Assembly (NCBI GenBank): GCA_018350325.1
Contig: JAEVLN010000019.1
Span: 434,001 to 498,000, forward strand
Source of the DNA: Globodera rostochiensis
Lineage: Eukaryota; Nematoda; Chromadorea; Rhabditida; Heteroderidae
Length of the DNA: 64,000 bases
Direction: 5' to 3'
Both the position numbers and the translations under genes were made by a program. The notes under the pieces are model-generated. The model had not been told where the DNA came from. It worked only from the letters and a program-made list of their open reading frames with translations, and did not search any database. This document shows, piece by piece, positions 1 through 10,130 of this stretch (positions are counted from its first letter, which is position 1; each line of letters starts with the position of its first letter).

Positions 1-20
1 GGAGAAGGCTAAGCCTAAAG

Positions 21-480
21 TCTAAGCCTAACGCGCCCCCGAACCTAAGCCTAACGCGACCCCGACGGAGGGTGGCGAATTAAGGGGTAGTCCAAAGGTG
101 TGTATGTGGAAAGCTATTTTCATCAAACGGCTAAGATAAACCCTAATATTAACAGATTAAATTAGCCGTTGATGAAATAGCTTTTCACATACACACCTTT
201 GGACTTCCCCATGCGCGCTTAGGTACCATTCTGTAATGGTACTGAAGTCCATTTACAATTATTCCTTCATTTCAAAAATTTTAAATCGGTTCAAAAACCG
301 CTTAAATTCTCAATTATGATTTCTATCAACTAATCCCTACCAGTATGAGCGATTTTGCCCATTTTTTAATCATTGGACAACTGAGTCCCCAGTAAAAAGA
401 CACTTCAGTCCCAGGCTCATAACTTCTTTCGGAGTTGAGACCGCGCAAAATTTTTTGCAGATTCGAGCGTTAGGCTTAGA
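21..480. mobile_element. Element bounded by 14-bp inverted repeats carrying the telomere hexamer
   Basis: TCTAAGCCTAACGC at 21-34 is the exact reverse complement of GCGTTAGGCTTAGA at 467-480. Both arms contain the nematode telomere repeat (GCCTAA / TTAGGC). Two more GCCTAA units lie at 13-18 and 49-54, so the left end is a short degenerate telomere-like cluster. The interior has a hairpin at 84-210 and no convincing ORF. It looks like a non-autonomous TIR element or a subtelomere-derived repeat; the inverted repeat is seen directly, the mobility is inferred. Confidence 0.5.
84..210. repeat. Foldback (MITE-like) hairpin
   Basis: The left arm (about 84-135) and right arm (about 161-210) are near-perfect reverse complements; for example GTCCAAAGGTGTGTATGTG is answered by CACATACACACCTTTGGAC. 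The loop is about 25 bp and AT-rich. It is nested inside the TIR element at 21-480. A long-arm hairpin of this kind is typical of foldback MITEs. Confidence 0.7.
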
Positions 481-1592
481 GTGGAGTCGATTGGTATATG
501 ATTTGGGTGGTTTGGTTTCTGGGAGACCAAATACATATTTTCCATAAAATGCCTGAAATATTCGTTTCCGGATGCCAATTTTTATTGTATCGTTCTTTCT
601 GTTCATTTACTCGCTGTTCTTCGTTCCATCCCCTCCGCTTCCCTCTTCGGCCAGATGATGGTCCTTGTCCAACTCGGGCCCCCGCTTTTGTTCACTACCA
701 CACCTTTCTCCTTCCCGCTGTTGCTGTTCCTCCTCGCTCTCTGTGGTTAAAAAACGAATTTATCGGTGTTGTAAAAAGTTTTAGTACACTCTTTACCATA
801 GGAATTCAACCTTCGGCTTAAATTTGTTCTATTCGGCACTCGGAAAAATGCGCAATTTTTGTCGCCGGCTTCGTGCAGTATTGGCCGATTTTTTTTTGTT
901 TGTTTTTCGCTTTTCGAAAAAAAAAAAAAAGCGTTTTTCCAGAAAATGCATCATTTTTATTTTATCAATTTGGCTTTTGTTTCTCCTCAAATTTGTTCTG
1001 ATGGTGAGCTGTTTTTTCTTCTTCGTCTGGGCGCTTTTGTTTTTTTTGTTGTTGGACTTGGAATGGTTTGACAATGAAGATTCAGTAGGTAATGTTTTCG
1101 GTAATCTTAAAGTTTAAAGGTCCCACGAAAAAAAGATAAGGGGTATTCGTGGGCATGGAATCTGAGTATGAGCTTCATTTCGATAATCCTGGACCCGAAT
1201 TCGAAAAATTTTCGAAAATTTCAAAATTTTCCAAAAAAAATCAATTTTGACCTTTTTAGCGTTTTCTCTCGCGTCATCCTTCGTTCTCAGCCATATGGTA
1301 TTTGACATCCGAAAATTTTTCGAGGCACTGGAATTCCTGTGGCACTTTCGCGAACAACTCATTTGGATTTTATTCTTGATTTTTTTGGGCAGTGGCAACT
1401 CTGCAGTCGCACAGCCCTGCCAATTACATAAGGTTTTTTTGTGAAATTCATTTAAATAAGCATAAAATTTGATGATTTTGACTTTTCTTTGCCAAAATAC
1501 AACGAAGGATCCCAAACGCTTTTTTTCAATAAGCTGCGGCCGCCGCCCATTTTGCTCGTTTGTCTTATTAAAAAATAATTCCGTTGTTTCAG
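481..1592. other. Gap before UGT: no gene recognised
   Basis: The stretch holds pyrimidine-rich and T-rich low-complexity sequence, with open frames on both strands that show no family signature. The N-terminal exon expected for the UGT gene downstream (signal peptide plus a SHxxF...AGHEV motif) was looked for here and not found. Confidence 0.5.
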
Positions 1593-3590
1593 ACTCTGCT
1601 CGAAGTTGAAACAATCGTGCCGTTGGTCAACAACTTTTCAAAAAATGCCAATGTGCGTCGCGTGTTTGGCCCTTTTTTCCATGCCGATTTTGGCGGAAAT
1701 GACTTCCAGAAAATAATGACCATTGAGGCATTTGACAAGCCAGACGTGCACAATCGATACAATGTTTACAAAAATCTTCAAATTAGTTCGAACAAAGCTT
1801 GCGAAAGTAATAATGTTAATTAAAAAAAATATTATTTTTCTAAAATGCTTCAGAATTTGTCACTTCGCAACCCGATTTGATCAAAAGTCTGCGAGAGCAG
1901 AAGTTCGACATGGTCATTGAGGAACAGCTGAACTTTTGCGGTGCCGGACTCGGTCATTTGCTGAACATTCCCATCCACGTTCTTGTCAGCAGGTCCACCA
2001 AAACTTTTTTGTATTAAAATACAAAAAATTTATGAAAAAATTCGCTCGCAGTTGTCCCATGCAAGAACATGTTGCCTCGCTGTTTGGACTTCCATTTCCG
2101 TCCTCCTACGTCCCGTCATTGCTCGACTCGGACTATTCCGACAAAATGTCCATTTCTGAACGATTTGACAACATTTTACGTACAATTACCGGCAATGTCT
2201 TTCTTTGGCACGGAATCGATCCCCTGACGGAGATTTTTAGAAAGCATTACGGGTCTAATTAAATATATTTTATCATTTATGCATTAATTGTTACACAGAA
2301 GTGATTTCCCGGACCTTCGCGACATTGTCAAAAGTTCGCCGTTCGTCTTTGTCAACGTGGACGAACTGCTCGATTTCCCGCGACCTCTCTTTCCCAATAT
2401 GATCAACATCGGCGGGCTTGGCATGGGCGAAAGTGATCAAAATGCCAAATTAGAAGTCATAAAAACCTCCAACAATTTCAACAAACATTTTGCATTTAAA
2501 ACAGGAACCTTTCCAAAGTGAAATGAGCAAAGGGAAGGACGGCATTATTTTTGTGTCTTTGGGCACAATTATTCGCTCTTCGGACCTTCCGACGGAATTT
2601 CGTCGGAATTTTCCCGAAACTTTTGGCAAATTTGCCCAATATCACTTCATAATGAAGACGGAAAAGTGGGACAATGTAAGTACATAATTAATATTCCTTT
2701 TTATTGGCCAAAAATTCATTTTTAGCATTCGGTTGAAATTGCAGCGAAATTCGGAAACATTTTTTTAACCCATTGGGCACCACAAAATGCCATACTCGGT
2801 AAATGCCTAAAAATAAATATGTAAATGCAAAAGTATCCTCCCGGGCAGCACATCCCGGCTGAAGCTGTTCATCACCCACGGCGGCTATAACAGTTTAATG
2901 GAGGCCGCCCGATGCGGCGTTCCGGTGCTTTCGACGGGCTTTTTTGCCGACCAATACCGCAATTCGCGTGCGGCAGAACGCAACGGATGGGCACGGACTT
3001 TTGACAAAGTGAAATTTTTGAGGGGAAATGCGCAATTTGATTCGACCATTGGCGAAATGCTCAAAAATTCAAAGTAATTCTTATAATAAATAAGTAAAAT
3101 ATTGTTTGTTTATGTTCCTTTAGGTACGCCGTGGCAGCAAAACGAATTCAAAATTTGATCAAAACCAAAGTAAGGGTTCATGATTGTGGCCACGACCCTG
3201 GGGTTGGTTCTTCGGGAACGGCACGTCCGGGTCGGGGTTGAGGCCTAAAAATGCCAGGGCACAGTGACAAATTGCTGGGGACGGCACTGTAGCGAAGGTC
3301 GGAGTTAAACCGACTTTAAATTTTATAAATTGAAGCCATTCTCGGCCGAGGAACGCCTTCTCAAAAATATCCGATTCCTTGAACAAAATGACGGAAAACT
3401 GCCCGAATTGCTGAGCGAATCGCAAAATATGAGTGCAATTGCCCTGTACAACATCGACTTGGCAATCATTGGCATTGTTCTGTTGGCATTTGCATTTGCC
3501 GTTACGTTTTTTGTGTGCAAACGGATTCTGAGAACATTGGCACAATTAGTGAAGAAAATGGGAGGAGAGAGAAGGCCAAAAAAGGAATGA
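1593..3590 (+). CDS. UDP-glycosyltransferase (GT1 / UGT), 5' exon not found
   Basis: This is a membrane-anchored UGT of the glucuronosyl/glucosyltransferase type, which transfers sugar from a UDP-sugar to lipophilic substrates in the ER lumen. About eight short exons are visible. The UGT signature exon contains THWAPQNAILG followed, after an intron, by FITHGGYNSLMEAARCGVP and FADQYRNS, the UDP-sugar binding region. The last exon carries a hydrophobic segment (DLAIIGIVLLAFAFAVTFFV) and a basic tail ending ERRPKKE, the usual single TM plus cytosolic Lys-rich end. The first recognisable exon opens after a TTTCAG acceptor at 1591 with TLLEVETIVPLVNNF, which is already past the start of a normal UGT. 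The gene at 28020 in this window has that missing N-terminal part. It may be a 5'-truncated copy, or its first exon may be highly diverged. Confidence 0.85.
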
Positions 3591-3848
3591 TTTGTATTTA
3601 TTGGCATTATGCGATTTGATTTATGCGTTTATAAAAATGTTTTGCGTTTAATTTTTGGCTTCTACCGGCCCGTTGGGAAGTGGAGATGATCGAAGAGCAG
3701 CAATTTGAGAATCGGAATTTGTAGTGAACTAACACTTTTGAAATAATTAAATGGAAAAAATTTATTTTTGATTTTTGCTGATAGATTGGTTATGGTAATG
3801 GGTACAGTACATTTGATTATGGTATTTGTAGTCGTTTTCTCTTCAGCA

Positions 3849-4043
3849 TTAACGGCGGCCAAAGTAAGGCCATCCGAAGAGTCCTCCGTTGCCAAGGTTG
3901 CCGCCCCACGGCTCCATGATTGAGCCGGAGGTGAACTGATCAGAGAATTGGGCGTCCACGGTGATCAGGGGCACGAGATGGATCAATGCCAGCAGCAAAA
4001 TGGAAATAATGAAGAAAAGAATGGAGAAAAAGTGAAGGGCCAT
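3849..4043 (-). CDS. 64-residue secreted peptide precursor, possible neuropeptide
   Basis: This is a single-exon ORF. The N-terminal 31 residues form a strong signal peptide (MALHFFSILFFIISILLLAL...TVDA), and the mature part is about 33 residues, Gly/Trp/Phe-rich: GGNLGNGGLFGWPYFGRR at the C-terminus. The final Gly-Arg-Arg is the classic amidation plus dibasic cleavage signal, which would give a peptide ending in PYF-amide. That reading is inference; it is not an RF-amide (FLP) peptide, and an antimicrobial Gly-rich peptide is an alternative. A TATTTAAA box lies about 90 bp upstream of the ATG on the minus strand. It sits between the UGT and the rearranged MtnB locus, and nothing links it to either. 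Confidence 0.55.
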   Translation of the reverse strand: MALHFFSILFFIISILLLALIHLVPLITVDAQFSDQFTSGSIMEPWGGNLGNGGLFGWPYFGRR

Positions 4044-4433
4044 TTTTGTTGGAGGGATATGACGACGGATGAATGAGTAAAAATTTAAAATATTTTTTGA
4101 ATTGTGACACAATAAGAGGCGCCGCTTCCCTTTAAATACTGTCAAATTTTGGTTAACAACTTTTGTCGTCTTGCAAAAAAATGTATTTCGTTACCATTTG
4201 CCACCATTTCACCTATAAAAATTTGGTGTGAGCCGTTTCACAAAAACATTAATTAAATTTTCTTTGTGCACGCATTCCTTTGGACACCAAAAAAGTTATT
4301 TCTGGTCAATTTGGCCCTTTTTTGTCCAAATTTTAAACATTTTTCTTCACCCATCAACAAAATTAAATTAAAAATCAGCTGGTTTTAAATGAATTGGACA
4401 ATCGGAGAGGTGAAAGAACACACGCAAAAAAAG

Positions 4434-4731
4434 GGAGGGGGACCAATCTTTGAATCGGTGGTTGGGGCTGCCTTAAATTCGTCACATTTCCCTTTTTTGG
4501 AGTCCGTGTTTTGAGTCTAATTAGTAAAACTATAATAATCTTTTTTGCTTTATTTGGGCATTTGTATGGAAAGCTTTGAACAACTTTCATTATTTTTGCT
4601 GTGTGAGGGAAACAAATATTTTCTTTTTCAAAATAAATTTCTTTGCATTTCAATTTATTTAATTCGCTTCTCAAATGATCAAGCGGCGTCTTGTGCCCGT
4701 TTCAATTTGACCTCTTCGGCCTCACCACGCG
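4434..4731 (-). repeat. Direct duplicate of MtnB copy-B last coding end and 3' flank
   Basis: About 300 bp are almost identical to 7880-8179, in the same orientation. The shared block covers the last 15 codons ([16 protein letters not shown] plus stop) and the 3' flank. It stops abruptly at CGCGTGG on the coding side. On the left the copies diverge after GGGAGGGGGACC. The high identity, including AT-rich noncoding bases, implies a recent duplication. Confidence 0.85.
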
Positions 4732-4804
4732 TCTTGTAAAATTGCCGTCCATTACCGAACTCGCGCCAATTCACCAAAACTGACGAAATTTGTTTTCTAA
4801 TCAT
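4679..4804 (-). CDS. 41-residue ORF, possibly a small mitochondrial-type protein
   Basis: The intact ORF is MIRKQISSVLVNWREFGNGR followed by QFYKT and then [16 protein letters not shown]. The last 16 residues and the 3' flank are the same as those of the MtnB copy ending at 8127; the first 25 residues are unique. The N-terminus is basic, hydroxylated and lacks acids, which would suit a mitochondrial presequence, but no family was recognised. Either this is a genuine small gene whose 3' end was copied onto MtnB, or a chimeric relic of the duplication. The other MtnB copy (ending at 5061) has an unrelated C-terminus, which favours the small gene as the donor. Confidence 0.45.
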   Translation of the reverse strand: MIRKQISSVLVNWREFGNGRQFYKTRGEAEEVKLKRAQDAA

Positions 4805-5060
4805 TTTATTTTATGTTGTTTATTTGTTCTTTTAATTAATTTGATTGAATTCTGATTAACACTAAATTATTTTGCCGAAGAACATTAAACAAATGAAAAT
4901 GGCGCAAAAATTTCTGTTTTTTGTTTTTCCAAGTGGCGACTATTCGTTTTGGGCATCCGTCGGTCTCGAGATTTTTCTCGAAATAAACTGATTGTTTTTA
5001 ACAAATTTTATAATTGGGGGAATGGGTTTATTTAATTAAGCATTATATTAACGATGCCAT
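4805..5060. other. AT-rich spacer
   Basis: This is noncoding sequence between the 41-residue ORF and the end of MtnB copy A, which are both on the minus strand. Nothing was recognised in it. Confidence 0.5.
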
Positions 5061-6273
5061 TCATCCCAAAATCACTGCCGGAATATCAATTTTGCTGACG
5101 GACTTCTGCTGCTGGAGGTGGTGGTCGTCGTCACTTTTCACCAACGGAATTCCAAAGCGAATCATCTCACAGCCCAACTCGAACAAATACTCGTAGCATT
5201 CCAGCCTAGAGGCATAATGTCAAAAATTGAATTCAAAAGTCTGATCAGTGAGTGAGTGATCACATCATTTTGGTTCGTTGCCACGTGTTGCTGCCAAACG
5301 CGAAAAAGCCGTGCTTCCGGACGAGAACGCCGCTGGCCTCCGGGTATTTGCGCAACACTTTTATCAGTTGAGGCTAAATGGTTAAATAAAAAACAATTAA
5401 AATTTCCACTAATTGATCACTTACGCAAAGGACGTGTTCGTTAATTTCCGTCTCAATGATCGGCACGACCACAGTGTCAACGTTCTCCATTCGGCGCTTT
5501 GTCTGGCGGTTTTCGCATCCCTTAAAGTTGCATTTTGAATGTTTATTTAATAAAATGGTTTTTGGTTACCTGGATCATTTCTTGGCCAGAAATCATAAAC
5601 TTATCCCCCGGGATAAGCTGGGTGATCAGATTGGCCCATTTTGTGTGCGTGTGAATGATGCAAACCAAATCTGAACAAATTAATTTTATGCATTTTGAAT
5701 AATTGCCATAAATTGCTTCTATTTGTGTGCCTGGGTTGTCCCGAAGTAAATAAAACGGTGCCGTCGGAGTTCGGTCCGGGTCTGCCGGACGCTTCAGAAC
5801 GGTGCCTCCCGCCTTCATCACAAAGTGTTCATTTCTGACAAAAAACAATTCATTATGAAATGGTTTTTTTACTCTAATTTAGTCATTTTTACTCGGAGAA
5901 TATCTCTTTGGCCAACGAGTTGGAGGAGTTCAGAATCAGACTTTCGCCCGTCTTCCGACACTTGAATCGGACCGCCATGCCGGCTCCGTTGTCGCGCATC
6001 CAACCCAACGCGTAGAAGTGGCGGATCATCTCAGCCATTCGTGCCTTGGTGATCGGAATGTTGTCCTAAATTTTTGTTGGCATTTTTAAATATTCTTTAC
6101 ACTCACCGACCACCCTTCGGCATTATCGTCGTCGTTTTTGTTGTTGTTGTTGTTGTTGTTGTTGTTGAAGACGTGCTCCAACGCCATCGACTGTTTCTTC
6201 ACCGCTTCCAGCTTTTTCTTGGCCTCCTCCTCCGCTTTGAGCTTGCGAAGTTCGTCCTTCAATTCGTTTTTTT
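5061..6273 (-). CDS. Methylthioribulose-1-phosphate dehydratase (MtnB/APIP), copy A
   Basis: This is a class II aldolase-fold dehydratase of the methionine salvage pathway, acting on methylthioribulose 1-phosphate in the cytosol. Visible features in order are: a Lys/Glu-rich N-terminal extension ([18 protein letters not shown]), a run of ten Asn, the family start ([18 protein letters not shown]), [11 protein letters not shown], the zinc-binding [34 protein letters not shown] with its zinc-ligand His, and [15 protein letters not shown]. It ends [13 protein letters not shown]. Five or more exons are separated by short introns. The first coding exon upstream of 6273 was not identified with confidence; the last visible acceptor is AAATTCAG. 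The charged, poly-Asn extension is absent from copy B. The active-site residues look intact, so this copy is probably functional. Confidence 0.85.
6134..6171. repeat. GTT/AAC trinucleotide microsatellite in MtnB copy A
   Basis: Ten or so GTT repeats on the plus strand encode a poly-Asn tract in the minus-strand MtnB copy A, just before the catalytic domain. A tract of this kind is likely polymorphic in length. Confidence 0.85.
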
Positions 6274-6590
6274 CTGAATTTTGTTATTTTGAAAGTTTGC
6301 CAATTTTCAAATGAACCCATTGAATGGAATATGCCTTTGTTTTGCCGCCCCAATTAACCAAACCTTGCTTCTTAAATATCCAACGGCAACCGGCTGGCAC
6401 GGCGGGAGATAAGCGCGAAAATGTGCAAGAAATGGGCAAAAAATGGGCTGACTTTCGAACAATTTGTTCTCTTATCAAAAATGTGCACATTTGTGCAAAC
6501 GAGGGAAATTGGGCCAAAATTGTGGTTAAATTGTACGATTTTTCGGATTTTACGAGTAAATCCGACAATAATTTTGATCATTAAATCTGA

Positions 6591-7440
6591 ATGAATGAAG
6601 TGTTAATTCATGTCAAACATTTCGCGTTCACATTTTGGGTTTTCGATAAGACTTAAGCACGATTGGCATTTTGAAGAATATTCTGATTATAAAGAAGCAA
6701 TTGAAGGCTTAGAATGCGCGGGTCAACCAAAAAGAAAAAATTCAAATAAAATTCCCTACGGCGCCTGTATTCGGTGACAGGCGAAACAATTAAACAAATA
6801 CTAATTGGTTTTTGTTAACTTTTTTAACCATAGCCCCCGGCACAAGTTGAAGAAATGAAAAAGGAATAAAGCAGCATATTTTGGGGGTTTTAGAGCATAT
6901 AAATTCATGCGCATCTTTGAACTGCAGTGGGCATGCCATTAATTTTTTTCGAAAAAATTCAGTTTCTGAACCGTAAACCGGATGATCAAATGCAAGACCG
7001 GGATTCGACTTTGGGATCCCCCAGAGCCTTTTTTGAATTGTTTGGATTTGTCGGGATCCCGACCAGCAGGGATGGTCGGAATTCCGTTTTCCGTTGTTGT
7101 TTGGTCCTTTTTCCGTTTAAAAAATCTTTCCGTTTTCAGCCAGAATTCCGATCATTCCTGAGCCCGACTGAGCCTTTTTTGAATTGTTTAGGATTGATTG
7201 GGACCGGGATTTAGCCGGGATCTCGATTCCGATGGCCGGCCTCTAATATATGTTATGATTATTTGGCCGTTTATTCTGATAAAAAAACGCACAAAATAAC
7301 AAGTCTTTATACAAAGTGAATTTCATTATTTATGATTTTATACAATAATCCAATTTAAATTTGAATTTGTTTACGGTTGCATTAGAAGTCAACTCATTCC
7401 AACAATAATTATGCACTTTTAACCTCCGACACAAAGTGTT
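6591..7440. other. Intergenic region with degenerate GGGATCCCG/TTCCG element
   Basis: No gene was recognised. Between about 7000 and 7260 there is a degenerate element rich in GGGATCCCG, GGAATTCCG and TTCCGTTTTCCG, with the direct repeat GAGCCTTTTTTGAATTGTTT near 7025 and 7172. Similar CCCGTTCCCGGAATT-type sequence recurs at about 21740-21840 and 55565-55870, so it may be a dispersed repeat. Confidence 0.45.
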
Positions 7441-7460
7441 TAGAAGGCTGACCTTTCACT

Positions 7461-7873
7461 ATGGAAATGTTGCCAGAGGTAGGTTATTTTGATTTAAAAT
7501 TAAATTATTAAAAATTATTATCAAATTGTTTGATTAATTGTTTATTTTAGGATGCGCCAATAGCGGAGGCCAGAATGGCCGAGTTGGTTCGGCACTTTTT
7601 CTCGCTCGGGTGGATGTGCGACAATGGCAGCGGCATGGCCGTCCGGGTGAAGGACGAACGGACGGGCGAACATTTGATTTTGAACTCCTCGAATTCGTTG
7701 GAGAAAGAGATTTTTTCAGAGTTTCACATTTTTCTATTTGAATTGTTTAAAAATATGCCTTTAATATTCAAGAAAAGATTTGTTCGTCATGAAAATGAAT
7801 GGCGACATTTTGAAATGCCCGTCAAATTCTGATAAATCGCCGACAGCGCCATTTTTCTTGCTGCGCGACAATT
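7461..7873 (+). pseudogene. Inverted, 3'-truncated copy of MtnB copy B (exons 1 to 3)
   Basis: This sequence is the near-exact reverse complement of 8812-9209. It holds the ATG exon (MEMLPE), the intron, the exon with [20 protein letters not shown], the next intron and the start of the following exon through [11 protein letters not shown]. It then breaks off inside a codon and runs directly into the duplicated 3' flank at 7880. Everything after residue ~110, including the zinc-binding HTH motif and the second half of the fold, is missing. The visible differences from copy B include one-base indels in noncoding DNA (for example TTAATATTC versus TTAATTTC), so the copy is young. The intron splice sites are retained, so a truncated transcript is possible. 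Confidence 0.85.
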
Positions 7874-8126
7874 TAAGGGGGGAGGGGGACCAATCTTTGA
7901 ATCAGTGGTTGGGGCTGCCTTAAATTCGTCACATTTCACTTTTTTGGAGTCCGTTTTTTGAGCCTAATTAGTAAAACTATAATAATCTTTTTTGCTTTAT
8001 TTGGGCATTTGTTTGGAAAGCTTTGAACAACTTTCATTATTTTTGCTGTGTGAGGGAAACAAATATTTTCTTTTTCAAAATAAATTTCTTTGCATTTCAA
8101 TTTATTTAATTCGCTTCTTCAAATGA

Positions 8127-9209
8127 TCAAGCGGCGTCTTGTGCCCGTTTCAATTTGACCTCTTCGGCCTCACCACGCGCCAATGGCTTTTGGACCAGCG
8201 GCAAATCGTAATTGATCATCTCACAGCCCAATTCGAACAAATATTCGTAGCATTCCAACCTGGCATTTATTATTTATTTATTTTATTTTATATTTAATTT
8301 AATTTTTATATTTGAAACTGACATCATTTTAGTGCGTTGCCAGGAGTTGCTGCCAAAGCAGAAAAAGCCATGGCCACGGACCAGAATGCCGCTGGTCTCC
8401 GGATTCTCTTTCAGCGTCCGTATTAAAATTGGCTAAACATTTTTAAATAAAAATATTTTTGTTATTTTTTTTTGCGCTTACATAAAGAAGTTGCTCAGTG
8501 ATCTCCGTCTGCACAATGGGCACCACCAGCACGTCCACGTTATCCAGTTGGCATTTTGTACGCCGATTTTCGCAGCCCTACAAAAAAAAGTAAAAAGTTG
8601 ATCAATTTTGAAAAGATTGATTGATTAGTCAGAAGACCTGGATCATTTCTTGATTAGAAATCATAAATTTGTCTCCTCCGATCAGTTGTGTGAGCAAATT
8701 GGCCCATTTGGAGTGTGTGTGAATGACACAGATCAAATCTTAAGTCAACAATTAAAAATAAACCAATAAATAATTTATGTTTAAAATATTTACCCAAATT
8801 GTCACGCAGCAAGAAAAATGGCGCTGTCGGCGATTTATCAGAATTTGACGGGCATTTCAAAATGTCGCCATTCATTTTCATGACGAACAAATCTTTTCTT
8901 GAAATTAAAGGCATATTTTTAAACAATTCAAATAGAAAAATGTGAAACTCTGAAAAAATCTCTTTCTCCAACGAATTCGAGGAGTTCAAAATCAAATGTT
9001 CGCCCGTCCGTTCGTCCTTCACCCGGACGGCCATGCCGCTGCCATTGTCGCACATCCACCCGAGCGAGAAAAAGTGCCGAACCAACTCGGCCATTCTGGC
9101 CTCCGCTATTGGCGCATCCTAAACACACAATTAATTTAAACAATTTGATAATAATTTTTAATAATTTAATTTTAAATCAAAAATAACCTACCTCTGGCAA
9201 CATTTCCAT
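8127..9209 (-). CDS. Methylthioribulose-1-phosphate dehydratase (MtnB/APIP), copy B
   Basis: This is the same enzyme as the gene at 5061-6273, with a short N-terminus: MEMLPE in exon 1, then [20 protein letters not shown]. The order continues [13 protein letters not shown], a phase-2 intron, [45 protein letters not shown] (zinc-binding His pair), [27 protein letters not shown] (zinc-ligand His) and [15 protein letters not shown]. The C-terminus, [18 protein letters not shown], differs completely from copy A and is shared with the 41-residue ORF at 4679, pointing to capture of a foreign 3' exon end and 3'UTR. The catalytic residues are all present. It lies between its own inverted truncated copy and the tyrosine-rich genes. 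Confidence 0.88.
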
Positions 9210-9226
9210 AGTGAAAGGTCCGCCTT

Positions 9227-9595
9227 CTAAACATTGGCACTTAAGCAGAAAATAAATTCCAACTTTGTGCTTACCAATTGAAATAAATAATAAATAAAAA
9301 AATCAATAGAAATTTGCTAAATTTTCTAATCAACAAAATGATTAATAAGGAACAAACAACAAAATGATAGGATGAGGAAAAGGGAAGGCTTTCTCTCCGA
9401 TAAAAATGATAGAAAAAGTCCCCCCCCCCCAATCTGTCACACTTAGCTGATATCAAAATCTTTATTTGTATATTAACATAATTGTTTATGCATAAATGTG
9501 AATTTGAAGATTTTAAACAACTCTTTTCTGTGTCCGTCCGTCCGTTCATTTCATTTTGAGTTTATCGAAGTGCCATCATTTTCGGCGATCACTGA
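9227..9595. other. Spacer with poly-C tract
   Basis: This AT-rich spacer has an 11-base C run at about 9420 and the palindrome CACTGATCAGT close to the end of the next gene. No gene was recognised. Confidence 0.5.
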
Positions 9596-9902
9596 TCAGT
9601 AGTACCAATTAGGAGCGGCGCCCATGTTGTGATAGGGACGATTGAGCCTTTGGACATATTATTTGATCAATTTTAATGAACTGTCAAAATTACCACGGAC
9701 TTTTGTAGAGGGCGTTAAACGGGTAATCGCTGTAGGGGAATTTCCAGCAGCCGCCGTAGAAATGGCTATACTTGAAGGCGGCGGAGTAATTGCGATGGAA
9801 ATACCACGGCAAGTCGCAGTGCACGTCGATGAACACATTGTGGGGGCCGAAATAGGAGGAGGGGGGCGGGGAGCACTTCTTTTGCATGGCTCCGTAATTC
9901 AT
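9596..9902 (-). CDS. Tyrosine/proline-rich small protein, family unknown
   Basis: The model begins MNYGAMQKKCSPPPSSYFG and ends NMGAAPNWYY, about 87 residues over two exons joined across a ~45-bp intron (KSPW to LNRPYHN). Composition is strongly biased to Tyr, Phe, Pro, His and Trp, for example FHRNYSAAFKYSHFYGGCW. There is no obvious signal peptide, so an upstream exon may be missing. The next gene upstream (10131-10670) has the same flavour. Aromatic-rich peptides of this type occur in structural or cuticle-associated and gland proteins of nematodes, but no family was recognised and no function is claimed. Confidence 0.45.
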
Positions 9903-10130
9903 TTTAAAAGACAAAAATGGCGTTTATTTTTATATTTATTTGTAATTTGATTTAAATTGAATTTAAAATTAAATATTAACTTTGGTCGCAAAACAACACA
10001 AGCCCAAATCTTTGAAGCACAGCTGTTGTGTGTCCAACTATTAAGTCGCAAATTACTCTTTATCCGTTTTATCGATTCCTTCAACGCTTAAGTAAGACGA
10101 AAAATGGAAGTTGAAAAACATTTTTTTGAA

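Larger units (their letters stand above)
7443..9226. repeat. Large imperfect palindrome at the MtnB locus
   Basis: The left arm (about 7443-7873, plus strand) and right arm (about 8812-9226, minus strand) are inverted copies of the 5' half of MtnB. The 940-bp spacer is the 3' half plus flank of the intact minus-strand gene. The arrangement could come from template switching or foldback-type inverted duplication. Confidence 0.8.

Noticed and set aside
1..60. A true telomere end
   Set aside because: Only three interrupted GCCTAA units are present, in inverted arrangement with position 470; this is not a continuous telomeric array.
1114..1614. 166-codon minus-strand ORF upstream of the UGT
   Set aside because: It has low-complexity Lys/Asn-rich composition and no recognisable domain, and it overlaps the expected UGT 5' region.
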